In this document: positions 1-10,504 of the stretch, piece after piece
How positions within the stretch are numbered: the stretch's first letter is position 1
How the letters are laid out: each line of letters begins with the position of its first letter
Source: CAZVUW01 sp964629825
Lineage (GTDB): Bacteria > Actinomycetota > Nitriliruptoria > Euzebyales > Egibacteraceae
Direction: 5' to 3'
Assembly: GCA_964629825.1 (NCBI GenBank)
Contig: CAZVUW010000018.1
Span: 1-40,684 of the forward strand
DNA: 40,684 nucleotides
Translations under genes and position numbers: made by a program
The notes under the pieces: generated by a model
What the model was told of the DNA's origin: nothing
The model's input: only the letters and a program-made list of their open reading frames with translations
Databases searched by the model: none

Positions 1-399
1 GTTGCCCTGGAAGGCGAGGTGCCAGCGCTCGGCCGGCCAGCGGCGGGGGTGCTCGAGGCCGTCGAGCAGGTCGATGACGGGGACCCAGTCGGCCTCGTCG
101 GCGCTGCCGGCGAGGCGGCGGATGGGGAAGCGCCAGGGGTAGTCCTCGTCGGGCTTCTTGCCGACCCAGATGGGGGTGTGGTCCTCGAAGGCCTCGCCGG
201 TGACCTCGACAACGGCGCCGAAGGCCTTCGCGCCCGTCACGTAGTAGGTGATCGTGTCGCCGGGGGACAGCGCCCGGGCGGTCGGGCCGCGGCGCGACTT
301 CAGGCCCTGCAGCTCCCAGCCCAGCTCGGCGGTCCGGGCCAGGTTGTCCGGGCTGGTGGTCAGGCACCAGTGCCGCACAGCGCGCTCGTCAGACCCCAC
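1..399 (-). CDS. EVE-domain protein, C-terminus cut by window edge
   Basis: The minus strand reads HWCLTTSPDNLARTAELG followed by GDTITYYVTGAKAFGAVVEV and WVPVIDLLDGL, the pattern of the EVE/PUA-like fold. Members of this fold are thought to bind modified bases in DNA or RNA; the ligand here is unknown. About 125 residues are visible and the end lies left of the window. Two in-frame GTG codons compete for the start: 399 (chosen) and 378. The shorter form begins MRHWCLTT, which looks more like family N-termini, and neither has a strong ribosome site. The gene lies 33-54 bases downstream of the O-methyltransferase stop, in the same frame and strand, so the two are probably cotranscribed. The family call is firm; the start is not. 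Confidence 0.8.
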   Translation of the reverse strand, partial: MGSDERAVRHWCLTTSPDNLARTAELGWELQGLKSRRGPTARALSPGDTITYYVTGAKAFGAVVEVTGEAFEDHTPIWVGKKPDEDYPWRFPIRRLAGSADEADWVPVIDLLDGLEHPRRWPAERWHLAFQGN

Positions 400-432
400 A
401 GCGGACCCCCACAGCCTCAGATCCCGCCGCGC

Positions 433-1065
433 TCACGGCTTGTAGACCGCTGCCAGCACGCCGTCACCGGTAGGGAACAGCAGCGGGGCGAACGCGGCGT
501 CCTCGTGCACCGCGCGGTTGAACTCGCGCAGCCCGACCGTGTCCTCGTCGGCGACCGACGGGTCCGCCACGCGCCCGCTCCACAGGACGTTGTCGGCCAC
601 CAGCAGCCCGCCCGGGCGCAGCAGGCGGCGGGCATGCTCCAGGTACTCGGGGTACTCGGACTTGACCGCATCCAGAAAGACGATGTCGTAGGCGTGGTCG
701 GCCAGGCGCGGCAGCACGGCGGTGGCCGCACCCATGATCGAGCGCACCCGGTCGGAGACGCCGGCCTCGGCGAACGCCCGCTGCGCCAGCGCCTGGTTCT
801 CGGCGTCGATCTCGATGGTGGTCAGCGAGCCGCGCGGATCCATGCCGCCGAGCAGCCACAAGCCGCTGTAGCCGCCGCCGGACCCGACCTCGACCACGTT
901 CTTGGCGTTCGTGGCGCGGGCCAGGAAGCGGAGCAGGGCGCCGGTCTCGTGCGGGACGGCGGGGATGTCGGCCTCCTCGCTGCGGGCGCGGGCCGCGCGC
1001 AGGGGCTCGTCCTCGGCCTCCTGGAAGTCCCGCAGGTAGGCGGCCGTCCGCTCGTCGATCTCCAC
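433..1065 (-). CDS. SAM-dependent O-methyltransferase (class I, COMT-like)
   Basis: Encodes 210 residues, the usual length of small bacterial class I O-methyltransferases of the catechol/caffeoyl-CoA type. Visible signatures are the SAM loop VVEVGSGGGYSGLWL, the acidic strand TIEIDAENQA, the metal/active-site stretch DIVFLDAVKSEYPEYL and LLVADNVLWSGRV. The substrate cannot be told. GTG at 1065 is preceded by AGGAG at a 6-base gap, so upstream in-frame sequence is not part of the gene. It is transcribed away from sigE, the arrangement known for Rv1220c-sigE in Mycobacterium tuberculosis, which supports orthology of the whole block. The EVE gene follows on the same strand. Confidence 0.9.
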   Translation of the reverse strand: MEIDERTAAYLRDFQEAEDEPLRAARARSEEADIPAVPHETGALLRFLARATNAKNVVEVGSGGGYSGLWLLGGMDPRGSLTTIEIDAENQALAQRAFAEAGVSDRVRSIMGAATAVLPRLADHAYDIVFLDAVKSEYPEYLEHARRLLRPGGLLVADNVLWSGRVADPSVADEDTVGLREFNRAVHEDAAFAPLLFPTGDGVLAAVYKP

Positions 1066-1161
1066 GAGATGCTCCTGTTCGCCTTCCAACCGCGCCTGAC
1101 CAGCGCAGACGACAGAAGGTAACCACGTCGGAGGGAGCGGCGAAACCCGGCGGCGCTCCGG

Positions 1162-1188
1162 GGAACCCGCGGGAGGGCCCGGCGCGTT
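1162..1188 (+). promoter_or_regulatory. Candidate ECF-sigma promoter of the sigE operon
   Basis: GGAAC at 1162-1166 and CGTT at 1185-1188 are 18 bases apart. This matches the GGAA(C/T) - N16-20 - CGTT type promoter recognised by actinobacterial SigE/SigH/SigR-class factors and would let the sigma factor activate its own operon. Transcription would begin near 1195-1197, about 120 bases upstream of the chosen GTG and directly before an in-frame ATG at 1198. Inferred from sequence only. Confidence 0.45.
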
Positions 1189-1317
1189 GTTGAGACCATG
1201 CCTGTCCGACCGATCGCGCGGCCCTCCCCGGGCCGGATGACCCCCACTACACTCGACGTCCGACCTGACAGCGACCGGTCGCCCATGGGCGACCGGCAAC
1301 CGAGCGACGGAGGGCCG

Positions 1318-1953
1318 GTGACCCCAGCGGGAGGGGACGGCGCGCCGCACGAGCCGACGCGCGGCCGCGACGACGACAGCGATCCTCGCCCCTCGTGGGA
1401 CGAGGTCGCCTCGCAGTACGGCGACAAGATCTACGGCGTGGCGTACCGGCTCACCGGCAACGCCGAGGAGGCCGCCGACCTCACGCAGGACGTCTTCGTC
1501 CGCGTGGGTCGCAACCTGCACCGCTACCAGCCCGGCACCTTCGACGGCTGGCTGTATCGGATCACCAAGAACCTGTTCCTGGACATGGTCCGCCGCCGGG
1601 CGCGCATCCGCATGGAGCCGCTGCCCGAGGAGGAGTGGCGCACGCCCGCCACCGACGACCCCGGACCGGCCGATGTCATCGAGCGCAGGACCCTTGAGGC
1701 CCGGCTCGAGCGCGGCCTGGACACCCTGTCGGCCGACTTCCGGCTCGCCGTCGTGCTGTGCGACGTCGAGGGTCTCACCTATGAGGAGATCGCCGAGGTG
1801 ACCGGCTGGCCGCTCGGCACGGTCCGGTCCCGGATCCACCGCGGTCGCAAGCAGCTGCGCGACCACCTCGAGCTGGTCGGACCCGACGACGGGGAGTCCC
1901 CCGACCCCTCGCCGCCCACACGGCGCCGTCGAAGGGGGCACGGCGATGTCTGA
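1318..1953 (+). CDS. sigE: ECF RNA polymerase sigma factor, SigE-type
   Basis: A 211-residue ECF sigma factor. Region 2 is clear (YGDKIYGVAYRLTGNAEEAADLTQDVFVRV, then FDGWLYRITKNLFLDMVRRR), a variable linker follows, and region 4 has the helix-turn-helix LTYEEIAEVTGWPLGTVRSRIHRGRKQLRDHL. GTG 1318 is chosen because GGAGGG lies 4 bases upstream. An in-frame ATG at 1198 would add 40 residues and could be a leaderless start from the ECF-type promoter at 1162-1188; that stretch has poorer codon-position GC than the body. The gene overlaps the anti-sigma gene by 8 bases. The neighbourhood (methyltransferase, rseA, htrA, tatB) matches mycobacterial sigE, whose product answers envelope stress. Confidence 0.93.
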   Translation: MTPAGGDGAPHEPTRGRDDDSDPRPSWDEVASQYGDKIYGVAYRLTGNAEEAADLTQDVFVRVGRNLHRYQPGTFDGWLYRITKNLFLDMVRRRARIRMEPLPEEEWRTPATDDPGPADVIERRTLEARLERGLDTLSADFRLAVVLCDVEGLTYEEIAEVTGWPLGTVRSRIHRGRKQLRDHLELVGPDDGESPDPSPPTRRRRRGHGDV

Positions 1954-2374
1954 CTGCACGCGCATCGAACCACTGCTATCCGCCCACCTGGACGGGGAGC
2001 TGACCGGCGGTGAGGCGACCGCCGTCGCCGCTCACCTCGACGTCTGCGACCGCTGCGCGGCCGAGGCGCGGGACCTCGCCCACGTCCGCAACCTGGTGCG
2101 GAGCATGCCGGTCCGCCGGCTGCCCGACGGCGTCCGCCTGCACCCCGAGCGCGTGCTGGGGACCGAGCCGGCCCGCCGACCGCTCGCCCGCGTCGGCGCG
2201 ACGCTCGCCTTGACCGGCGGTCTGCTGGCAGGTGCCGCCTTCTCGCTCGGCGGCCAACCGTCACCCGAGGCCGAGATCGTGACCGTCCCGCTGGACGACT
2301 TCGTGGCCGATCACGTCGTGCAGACGATCAACAGCGCCACGTTCATGCCCGTGGGCGTGGAGGTAGGTCCGTGA
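1946..2374 (+). CDS. rseA: Zinc-binding anti-sigma factor (RseA-like)
   Basis: A 142-residue single-pass membrane anti-sigma factor. The N-terminal ZAS domain carries H30-x3-C34-x2-C37 (HLDVCDRC) after HLDGELTGGEA, the standard motif by which such proteins clamp their ECF sigma partner. A hydrophobic segment at about residues 81-102 should span the membrane, leaving about 40 residues outside. The ATG overlaps the sigE 3' end and the stop overlaps the next start, so the three genes are translationally coupled. By family knowledge it holds SigE inactive until stress triggers its inactivation. The next gene is an RseB-like protein, so the external tail may be an RseB docking site; that part is inference. 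Confidence 0.9.
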   Translation: MSDCTRIEPLLSAHLDGELTGGEATAVAAHLDVCDRCAAEARDLAHVRNLVRSMPVRRLPDGVRLHPERVLGTEPARRPLARVGATLALTGGLLAGAAFSLGGQPSPEAEIVTVPLDDFVADHVVQTINSATFMPVGVEVGP

Positions 2375-3513
2375 GGATCGCCACCTCGCCCGAGGCCGCT
2401 CGGCGTCGTGGCCGAGCGGTGGTGGCGATGGTGATCGCCCTGCCGGTTGCGCTCGTCGGAGCGGCGCCGGCATGGGCATCCGAGGCCGAGGCTTGGCGCG
2501 AGGTGCTCGAGCGCGCGGTCGAGGCCACCCGAAGCGTCCCGTACAGCGGTGAGACCCTGCTGGTCGAGCTCGACGAGGACCGGCCGCGGATGGTCAAGGC
2601 CCGCGTCCGCAGCAGCGGCGAGGGGGGTCTGGAGCTGGGCGGGGCCCTGCGTCTGCGTCTGGACTCGCCGGTGGTGCGCAACGAGCGGTTCCTCGGGCGC
2701 AACGAGCTCGATCTCCTGCGGCGGCTGGGCCACAAGTACGAGGTCGCCGTCGTCGGCACGGACGACCTCATGGACCGGCCCTGCACGATCCTCGAGGTGC
2801 GGCGCCGCGTCGACGGCGCGCTGCGTGAGCGCCTCTGGATCGATGAGGAGTCCGGGCTGCTGGTCCGGCGCGAGACCTTCACCGACGACGAGCAGCCCGT
2901 TCGGCTCGCGACCTACCTTTCGCTTGACCTCACCCCCGGACCCGGTCCCAACACCAGCGACGACCTCCTGGCCGAGGCATCGGATGACGAGGTTGACGAC
3001 AGGACCCAGGACACCACCGAGGACACGACCTGGGCCGAGACGGCCGAGAGCATCGAGGCGCCCGCCGCCAGGCCGGTCGACGACCGCGGGCTCGCCGCGC
3101 TGAGGCAGGCCGGCTGGGCGGTGCCGCCGTCCCTGCCGGGCGGGTATGCGCCGCTCGGGGCCTACACCGTCGAGGCCGACGGCAGCCAGCCGCTGCAGCT
3201 CGTGTACGGGGATGGCCTCTACGTCGTGTCGGTGTTCCAGCAGAAGGGCCGGCCGGACTGGTCCTCGCTGCCGCCCGGTGCGCGGCTCGTCGAGGACGTC
3301 GAGCACCCGCTGTACGAGTGGCCCGGAGCCGTGCCCTACCGCCTGCTGTGGGAGGCGGACGGCCGCACCTACTCACTCGTGGGTGACGCGCCGCCGGCCG
3401 AGCTGATCGCGCTCACAGCAGCGCTGCCGCAGCCCGAGCCGCCGGGGCTGTTCGAGCGCCTCGGCCGCGGCCTCGGCCGCCTGTGGTCCTGGGCCACCTC
3501 CTTCGCTCGCTGA
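2371..3513 (+). CDS. RseB/MucB-like sigma-E regulatory protein
   Basis: A 380-residue exported protein: basic N-terminus and signal peptide (about residues 13-34, ending APAWASEA), then a domain with the MucB/RseB pattern (RAVEATRSVPYSGETLLVE, a central antiparallel region, RERLWIDEESGLLVRRE), an acidic linker rich in D/T/E, and a second domain beginning PPSLPGGYAPLGAYTV with LYVVSVFQQKG. The C-terminus LFERLGRGLGRLWSW could form an amphipathic helix. In proteobacteria RseB binds RseA outside the membrane and blocks its cleavage while sensing mislocalised envelope molecules. The GTG start shares GTGA with the rseA stop, making a sigma/anti-sigma/co-regulator operon. The M. tuberculosis sigE-rseA-htrA-tatB locus lacks this gene as far as I know. 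Family call good; precise function inferred. Confidence 0.75.
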   Translation: MRIATSPEAARRRGRAVVAMVIALPVALVGAAPAWASEAEAWREVLERAVEATRSVPYSGETLLVELDEDRPRMVKARVRSSGEGGLELGGALRLRLDSPVVRNERFLGRNELDLLRRLGHKYEVAVVGTDDLMDRPCTILEVRRRVDGALRERLWIDEESGLLVRRETFTDDEQPVRLATYLSLDLTPGPGPNTSDDLLAEASDDEVDDRTQDTTEDTTWAETAESIEAPAARPVDDRGLAALRQAGWAVPPSLPGGYAPLGAYTVEADGSQPLQLVYGDGLYVVSVFQQKGRPDWSSLPPGARLVEDVEHPLYEWPGAVPYRLLWEADGRTYSLVGDAPPAELIALTAALPQPEPPGLFERLGRGLGRLWSWATSFAR

Positions 3514-3589
3514 CGACCACCCGGGAGGACTACCTAGAGGAGTCCAGGGCTACTCTCGAAGGAAGCACAGCCCACCGACAGGACCCCGG

Positions 3590-4888
3590 GTGACCGACGA
3601 CCTCTCAGCAGGGCCCTTCGAGCACGAGGAGCCTCTGCCCTGGCCTCAGCCCCCGCCTCCGCGGCTTGACCTCGACGACTGGTATGCCGAGCCGGAGCCC
3701 TTCGCGGTCACCCAGCCGTACGCACTGCCCGAGCCCGCTCCGGAGCCCGAGCCCACGCCACCGCAGCGCCGCTGGAGCATCCCCTTCGTCGCCCTGATCG
3801 CGGCCCTGCTGGGCGCCCTGCTCGGCAGCGGTGGCGTGCTGCTCTACCTAGACGACCGCCTGGCCGAGCTGGAGTCCCCGCAGGCCGCGCCTGTGGCCAG
3901 CCAGGAGCGCCTGTCGCCGACGATCGAGCTCGACAGCTCCGTCGGCGACAGCATCGACCGGGTCGCGGCCGTGGCCGAGTCCGTCCTCCCGACGGTCGTG
4001 CAGATCAACATCAGCAACCGGACCGAGAGCGCCATCCCCGGACTCGAGGGCGGCAACGGCAGCGGGGTCGTGTACCGCTCGGACGGCCACATCATCACCA
4101 ACAACCACGTCGTGGCCGGCGGGGGAGAGCTGGAGGTTCTGTTCGCCGACGGCGATCGGCGCAGCGCCCGGGTCGTCGGCACCGACCCGGACACCGATCT
4201 CGCGGTCATCAAGGTCGAGCGGACCGGGCTGACCGCGATCCCGATCGGCGACTCGACCGCTCTGCGCGTCGGCGAGCTGGCCGTCGCAGTCGGCAGCCCC
4301 TTCGGCCTGGAGGGCACGGTCACCGCCGGGGTGATCAGCTCCCTCAACCGCCAGATCCGCGTCGGCGGCCCGGACGGGCGGCCCCTGACGCTCCCGAACG
4401 TGATCCAGACCGATGCGCCCATCAACCCCGGCAACTCCGGCGGCGCGCTGGTCAGCGGACGGGCCGAGCTGATCGGCATCAACTCCGCCATCCTCACCCA
4501 GGGCGGCACGTCGAACGCGGGGGTGGGGTTCGCCATTCCGGTCAACATCGCCACCGAAGTTGCCGATCAGCTGATCGAGCGCGGCTACGTGCAGCACCCG
4601 TTCCTCGGCATCGAGGGCACCGACGTCAGCGCCGAGATCGCGGAGCGCGTCGGCGTCCCTGAGGGCGCCTACGTGGAGCGCGTGCTCCCAGACACCCCCG
4701 CCGCACAAGCAGGGCTACGAGAGGGCGACGTGATCACGGGGCTGGGCGGTGAGCCGATCGCCTCCATGCAGGACCTCATAGCGGTGATCCTCAACCATGA
4801 GGTGGGCGACGTCGTCGACGTCACCTACATTCGGCAAGGCGAGGAGGCCACGGTCGAGGTGAAGCTGGCGGAGCGCCCCGTCAGCTGA
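3590..4888 (+). CDS. htrA: HtrA/DegP-family serine protease with PDZ domain
   Basis: A 432-residue membrane-anchored S1C protease. Residues 1-62 are a Pro/acidic cytoplasmic segment, about 64-88 form one transmembrane helix (VALIAALLGALLGSGGVLLYL), then comes a trypsin-like domain with H173 (TNNHVV), D203 (DTDLAVIKV) and S283 (GNSGGAL), and a C-terminal PDZ domain (FLGIEGTDV to the end). All triad residues are present, so it should be an active extracytoplasmic quality-control protease. GTG 3590 has AGGA about 6-7 bases upstream. A TANNNT element (TACTCT, 3551-3556) could be a local promoter, but the gene is also placed to be read through from sigE. Synteny matches mycobacterial htrA. Confidence 0.93.
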   Translation: MTDDLSAGPFEHEEPLPWPQPPPPRLDLDDWYAEPEPFAVTQPYALPEPAPEPEPTPPQRRWSIPFVALIAALLGALLGSGGVLLYLDDRLAELESPQAAPVASQERLSPTIELDSSVGDSIDRVAAVAESVLPTVVQINISNRTESAIPGLEGGNGSGVVYRSDGHIITNNHVVAGGGELEVLFADGDRRSARVVGTDPDTDLAVIKVERTGLTAIPIGDSTALRVGELAVAVGSPFGLEGTVTAGVISSLNRQIRVGGPDGRPLTLPNVIQTDAPINPGNSGGALVSGRAELIGINSAILTQGGTSNAGVGFAIPVNIATEVADQLIERGYVQHPFLGIEGTDVSAEIAERVGVPEGAYVERVLPDTPAAQAGLREGDVITGLGGEPIASMQDLIAVILNHEVGDVVDVTYIRQGEEATVEVKLAERPVS

Positions 4889-4941
4889 GCCCCCGTGCAT
4901 GGCTGGCCGCTACGAACCGAGAAGCTGAAAGCGAGCCTGTT

Positions 4942-5292
4942 GTGAGCACACCTGGCATGTGGGAGATCGCCTTCCTGGCGGTCCTGGCACTGCTGATCTT
5001 CGGCCCCGACAAGCTGCCCGGCATCGCGAAGAGCGTCGGCAAGACCATCAGCGCCGTGCGGCGCGAGGCGCGCAGCACCATGGACGAGCTGAAGCGGTCC
5101 GCCGACCTGCAGGAGCTGCGGGAGGCCGCCGGTGAGCTGCGCGGGACGACCGAGGAGCTGAAGCGCACCGCCTCCCTCACCCCTGAGCCGGCAGGGGCCA
5201 CTGCGGCCGGCGACCTCGAGGCTGCCCGCGCCCGAGCGGCCGAGCTGGCGGTCCCGACCGCGCCGGCGCCGTTCGACCCCGACGCCACGTGA
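4942..5292 (+). CDS. tatB: Sec-independent translocase component TatA/TatB
   Basis: A 116-residue protein with a short N-terminal transmembrane helix (MWEIAFLAVLALLIFG), the hinge FGPDKLP, and an amphipathic helix (SVGKTISAVRREARSTMDELKRS) followed by a charged, partly coiled tail. This is the TatA/TatB fold of the twin-arginine export system. It is called TatB because of the extended helix and its place directly after htrA, as in the sigE-rseA-htrA-tatB order of other actinobacteria. The GTG start is the only one that keeps the full membrane helix; the ribosome site is weak. The stop overlaps the next gene's GTG. Placement in a stress operon ties folded-protein export to envelope quality control. 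Confidence 0.88.
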   Translation: MSTPGMWEIAFLAVLALLIFGPDKLPGIAKSVGKTISAVRREARSTMDELKRSADLQELREAAGELRGTTEELKRTASLTPEPAGATAAGDLEAARARAAELAVPTAPAPFDPDAT

Positions 5293-5996
5293 GGAAGCGC
5301 GCCAGCTGGCCGCTGAAGGCAGTCGCCGGGGCGGCCCTGCTCGGGGGTACGTGGAAGGCGCTGTCCCGCCCGGCGGTGCAGCGCGCCGACGTGCGGGTGG
5401 GTGACGTCATCCGCCGCACCGGCACCCCGCTGCTGGACCGGGCGGTCACCGACACCACCGACCTCGGCTCGGTCTACGCCGTCGTCGGCATCTCCGCCGT
5501 GCTGGCCGCGGCCGGTCGCCGGCGCACCGCGCTCGACGTGCTGGGGCTTGGGCTCGCCACCTGGGGGGTCGCGCAGGGCTCCAAGACGCGCGTGCGCCGC
5601 CAGCGGCCCTATGAGGCCGACGGGGTGCGCCGCCTGATCCGGCCGCCGACCGGGTCCTCGTTCCCGTCCGGTCACGCCGCCGTGGGAGCGGCCGTGCTCA
5701 GCCACCTGGCCGAGCGCAGCTCCCGGCGTCCGGCGCGTGCTCTCTTCGCGCTGCTCGCGGCGCACGTGCCGATCAGCCGCGTCTACGTCGGCGTCCACTA
5801 CCCGACCGACGTGATCGGTGGTGCAGGCCTCGGGCTGCTGCTGTCGGCGCTGTGGCGCGGCCCGATCGCGGCCGTGCCGCGGGCCGCGCTGGACGCCGCG
5901 TTCTCGACCGCTGGCGCCCTGGGGATGCGCGCGCTGGCTCGCCCGCGCGCGGGCGATGCCGCGGTCGAGAGCGACGCGCCCGACCTCGCTGCCTGA
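5289..5996 (+). CDS. PAP2-family membrane phosphatase
   Basis: A 235-residue multi-pass membrane protein with the three acid-phosphatase motifs of the PAP2 superfamily: KTRVRRQRP (motif 1), PSGHAAVG (motif 2, catalytic His) and SRVYVGVHYPTDVIGG (motif 3). Such enzymes remove phosphate from lipid phosphates such as phosphatidic acid or undecaprenyl pyrophosphate; the substrate here is unknown. The GTG start overlaps the tatB stop in a GTGA, so it is probably translated with tatB. The C-terminal 45 residues after the last motif are Ala/Arg rich and not conserved in the family. Confidence 0.88.
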   Translation: MRKRASWPLKAVAGAALLGGTWKALSRPAVQRADVRVGDVIRRTGTPLLDRAVTDTTDLGSVYAVVGISAVLAAAGRRRTALDVLGLGLATWGVAQGSKTRVRRQRPYEADGVRRLIRPPTGSSFPSGHAAVGAAVLSHLAERSSRRPARALFALLAAHVPISRVYVGVHYPTDVIGGAGLGLLLSALWRGPIAAVPRAALDAAFSTAGALGMRALARPRAGDAAVESDAPDLAA

Positions 5997-6038
5997 GCCG
6001 GCGGGAATGCCCGTGCCCGCTGGTCGGTTGGGACGGCC

Positions 6039-7055
6039 ATGACCGAGCAGATCTCTCTGTCCGTGCTCGACCTCGCCATGCTCGGCGAGGGCCAGACCAG
6101 CGCCGACGCGCTGAACGCCACCACGGTGCTGGCGCAACGTGCCGAGGCCCTTGGCTACAGCCGCATCTGGGTCGCCGAGCACCACGCGATGCCGTCGGTG
6201 GCCTCAACCAGCCCGGCGGTCCTGATCGCCCACGTAGCCGCCTCGACCGAGCGCATCCGGGTCGGCTCCGGCGGCGTGATGCTGCCGAACCACCCGCCCC
6301 TGGTCGTGGCCGAGCAGTTCGCGCTGCTCGAGGCGCTGCACCCGGGACGCATCGACCTCGGCATCGGCCGTGCGCCGGGTACCGATCCGCGGACGGCCGC
6401 GGCCCTGCGCCGCTCACCGGAGGGGCTGGGCGCCGAGGACTTCCCCCGGCACCTGAGCGAGCTGATGGCGCTTCTGGAGCACCGTCACGACCACCTCACG
6501 GCCACGCCGGCTCCGACCTCGTCCCCGCCGGTGGTCCTGCTCGGCTCCAGCGACTACAGCGCGCAGCTGGCCGGGGTGCTGGGCCTGCCGTTCGCCTTCG
6601 CGCACCACTTCGGGATGGGCGGGACGCTGGACGCCGTGGCCGCCTATCGCGATCGCTTCCGCCCCTCGGCGGTGCTGGAGGAGCCCTACGTCATCGTGAC
6701 GGCGGCGACGATCGCCGCCGACACCGAGGCGGAGGCGGATCTGCAGGCGGGACCCGCCCTGCTCATGCGCCTGGGGCTGCGCACCGGCGATGTCCGTCCG
6801 CTGCACACCCCTGAGGATGCGGCCGTGCACCCGCATCTGTCGGTGGCACGACTGCTGCCGGGCAATCACCTGGTGGGCACCGGCGAGCAGGTGGCCGAGG
6901 GCCTTCGGCGCCTGGCCGAGGACACGGGCGCCAACGAGCTGATGCTGTCGACGATCACCCACGGGCTGGAAGCCCGCATCCGCAGCCTCGAGCTGATCGC
7001 GCAGGCGTGGGGCCTCAGCGCCGAGGCCACCGCCACCGCGGTGCGTTCGGGATGA
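6039..7055 (+). CDS. LLM-class flavin-dependent oxidoreductase
   Basis: A 338-residue bacterial luciferase-like monooxygenase. It starts SLSVLDLAMLGEGQTSADAL and has GYSRIWVAEHHAMPSVASTSP, RIRVGSGGVMLPNHPPLVVAEQFALLEALHPGRIDLGIGRAPGTD, which fits the subgroup often annotated 'luciferase family oxidoreductase, group 1'. Members use reduced flavin and oxygen, or F420, on small organic substrates; the substrate is unknown. The last 41 bases overlap the 3' end of the convergent PspC gene. A complete-looking protein with no obvious partner gene. Confidence 0.9.
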   Translation: MTEQISLSVLDLAMLGEGQTSADALNATTVLAQRAEALGYSRIWVAEHHAMPSVASTSPAVLIAHVAASTERIRVGSGGVMLPNHPPLVVAEQFALLEALHPGRIDLGIGRAPGTDPRTAAALRRSPEGLGAEDFPRHLSELMALLEHRHDHLTATPAPTSSPPVVLLGSSDYSAQLAGVLGLPFAFAHHFGMGGTLDAVAAYRDRFRPSAVLEEPYVIVTAATIAADTEAEADLQAGPALLMRLGLRTGDVRPLHTPEDAAVHPHLSVARLLPGNHLVGTGEQVAEGLRRLAEDTGANELMLSTITHGLEARIRSLELIAQAWGLSAEATATAVRSG

Positions 7056-7227
7056 TGATCCACAGCAGGACGTAGGCCAGCTCGCCTGCCCCCACCAGCC
7101 CGAACACCACGAAGGCCAGCCGCACGACGCCGCGGCTGATGCCGAAGCGGTCCGCCAGCGCGGCGCAGACGCCGGCGATCACGCGGCCGTCGCCGCGCAG
7201 GGGACGTTCAAGCTTCGCTCCTGCCAT
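7015..7227 (-). CDS. PspC-domain small membrane protein
   Basis: Seventy residues, almost entirely one PspC domain: LERPLRGDGRVIAGVCAALADRFGIS followed by a hydrophobic hairpin VVRLAFVVFGLVGAGELAYVLLWIIIP. PspC proteins act in membrane-stress signalling in several phyla, and stand-alone copies are common in actinobacteria. ATG 7227 is preceded by CAGGAG at a 6-base gap. It converges on the luciferase-like gene with 41 bases of overlap, so the two messages are antisense at their ends. Its role here is unproven, although the nearby sigE-htrA unit is also an envelope-stress system. Confidence 0.85.
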   Translation of the reverse strand: MAGAKLERPLRGDGRVIAGVCAALADRFGISRGVVRLAFVVFGLVGAGELAYVLLWIIIPNAPRWRWPRR

Positions 7228-7316
7228 GGAGCACTCCTGACGGTCCGAGCCTCACCTGGGGACTACCCGGCCCGGGCAGGGCCTGAACCGCCGGCCCGAG
7301 TCGCGCGATTTCTCCG

Positions 7317-7344
7317 TTGTGCCGTCGGCGGGCGGCGTTAGCAT
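7317..7344 (+). promoter_or_regulatory. Candidate promoter of the secreted nuclease gene
   Basis: TTGTGC (7317-7322) and TAGCAT (7339-7344) are 16 bases apart and resemble a housekeeping -35/-10 pair. Transcription would begin near 7352, giving a leader of about 45 bases that contains the hairpin at 7357-7381. Confidence 0.4.
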
Positions 7345-7356
7345 GCGCGCACCTGG

Positions 7357-7381
7357 CGGGATGCGGGTCCCGCACATCCCG
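7357..7381 (+). promoter_or_regulatory. Leader hairpin just before the nuclease ribosome site
   Basis: CGGGATGCGG (7357-7366) pairs with CCGC (7370-7373) plus ATCCCG (7376-7381), with a two-base AC bulge and a three-base loop. The stem ends directly at the ribosome site GGAAGGGG that serves GTG 7396. It could tune translation or protect the 5' end. Structure is seen in sequence; function is inferred. Confidence 0.4.
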
Positions 7382-7395
7382 GGAAGGGGTCCGAC

Positions 7396-10446
<3,051 letters not shown>

Positions 10447-10466
10447 GACCAGATCCTTCCCAAGGA

Positions 10467-10501
10467 GTTGAGTGCGGCCGGGGCTCCCGGCCGCACTCAA
10501 C
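10467..10501. terminator. Strong bidirectional hairpin between convergent genes
   Basis: GTTGAGTGCGGCCGGG (10467-10482) and its perfect complement (10486-10501) form a 16-bp stem with a GCT loop. It lies 20 bases after the nuclease stop and 3 bases beyond the glycosyltransferase stop on the other strand, so it can end both messages. There is no T-tract, which is common for high-GC actinobacterial terminators. Confidence 0.8.
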
Positions 10502-10504
10502 GTC

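Noticed and set aside
19..1122. Long plus-strand open frame over the EVE and methyltransferase genes
   Set aside because: It is antisense to two recognisable genes, has no domain, and arises from GC-rich codon bias.
1066..1965. N-terminal extension of the methyltransferase frame
   Set aside because: It overlaps sigE on the other strand, and a good ribosome site marks GTG 1065.
3527..3556. GGACT/AGTCC stem and TACTCT before htrA
   Set aside because: Only a 5-bp stem and no -35; mentioned with htrA but not strong enough for its own entry.
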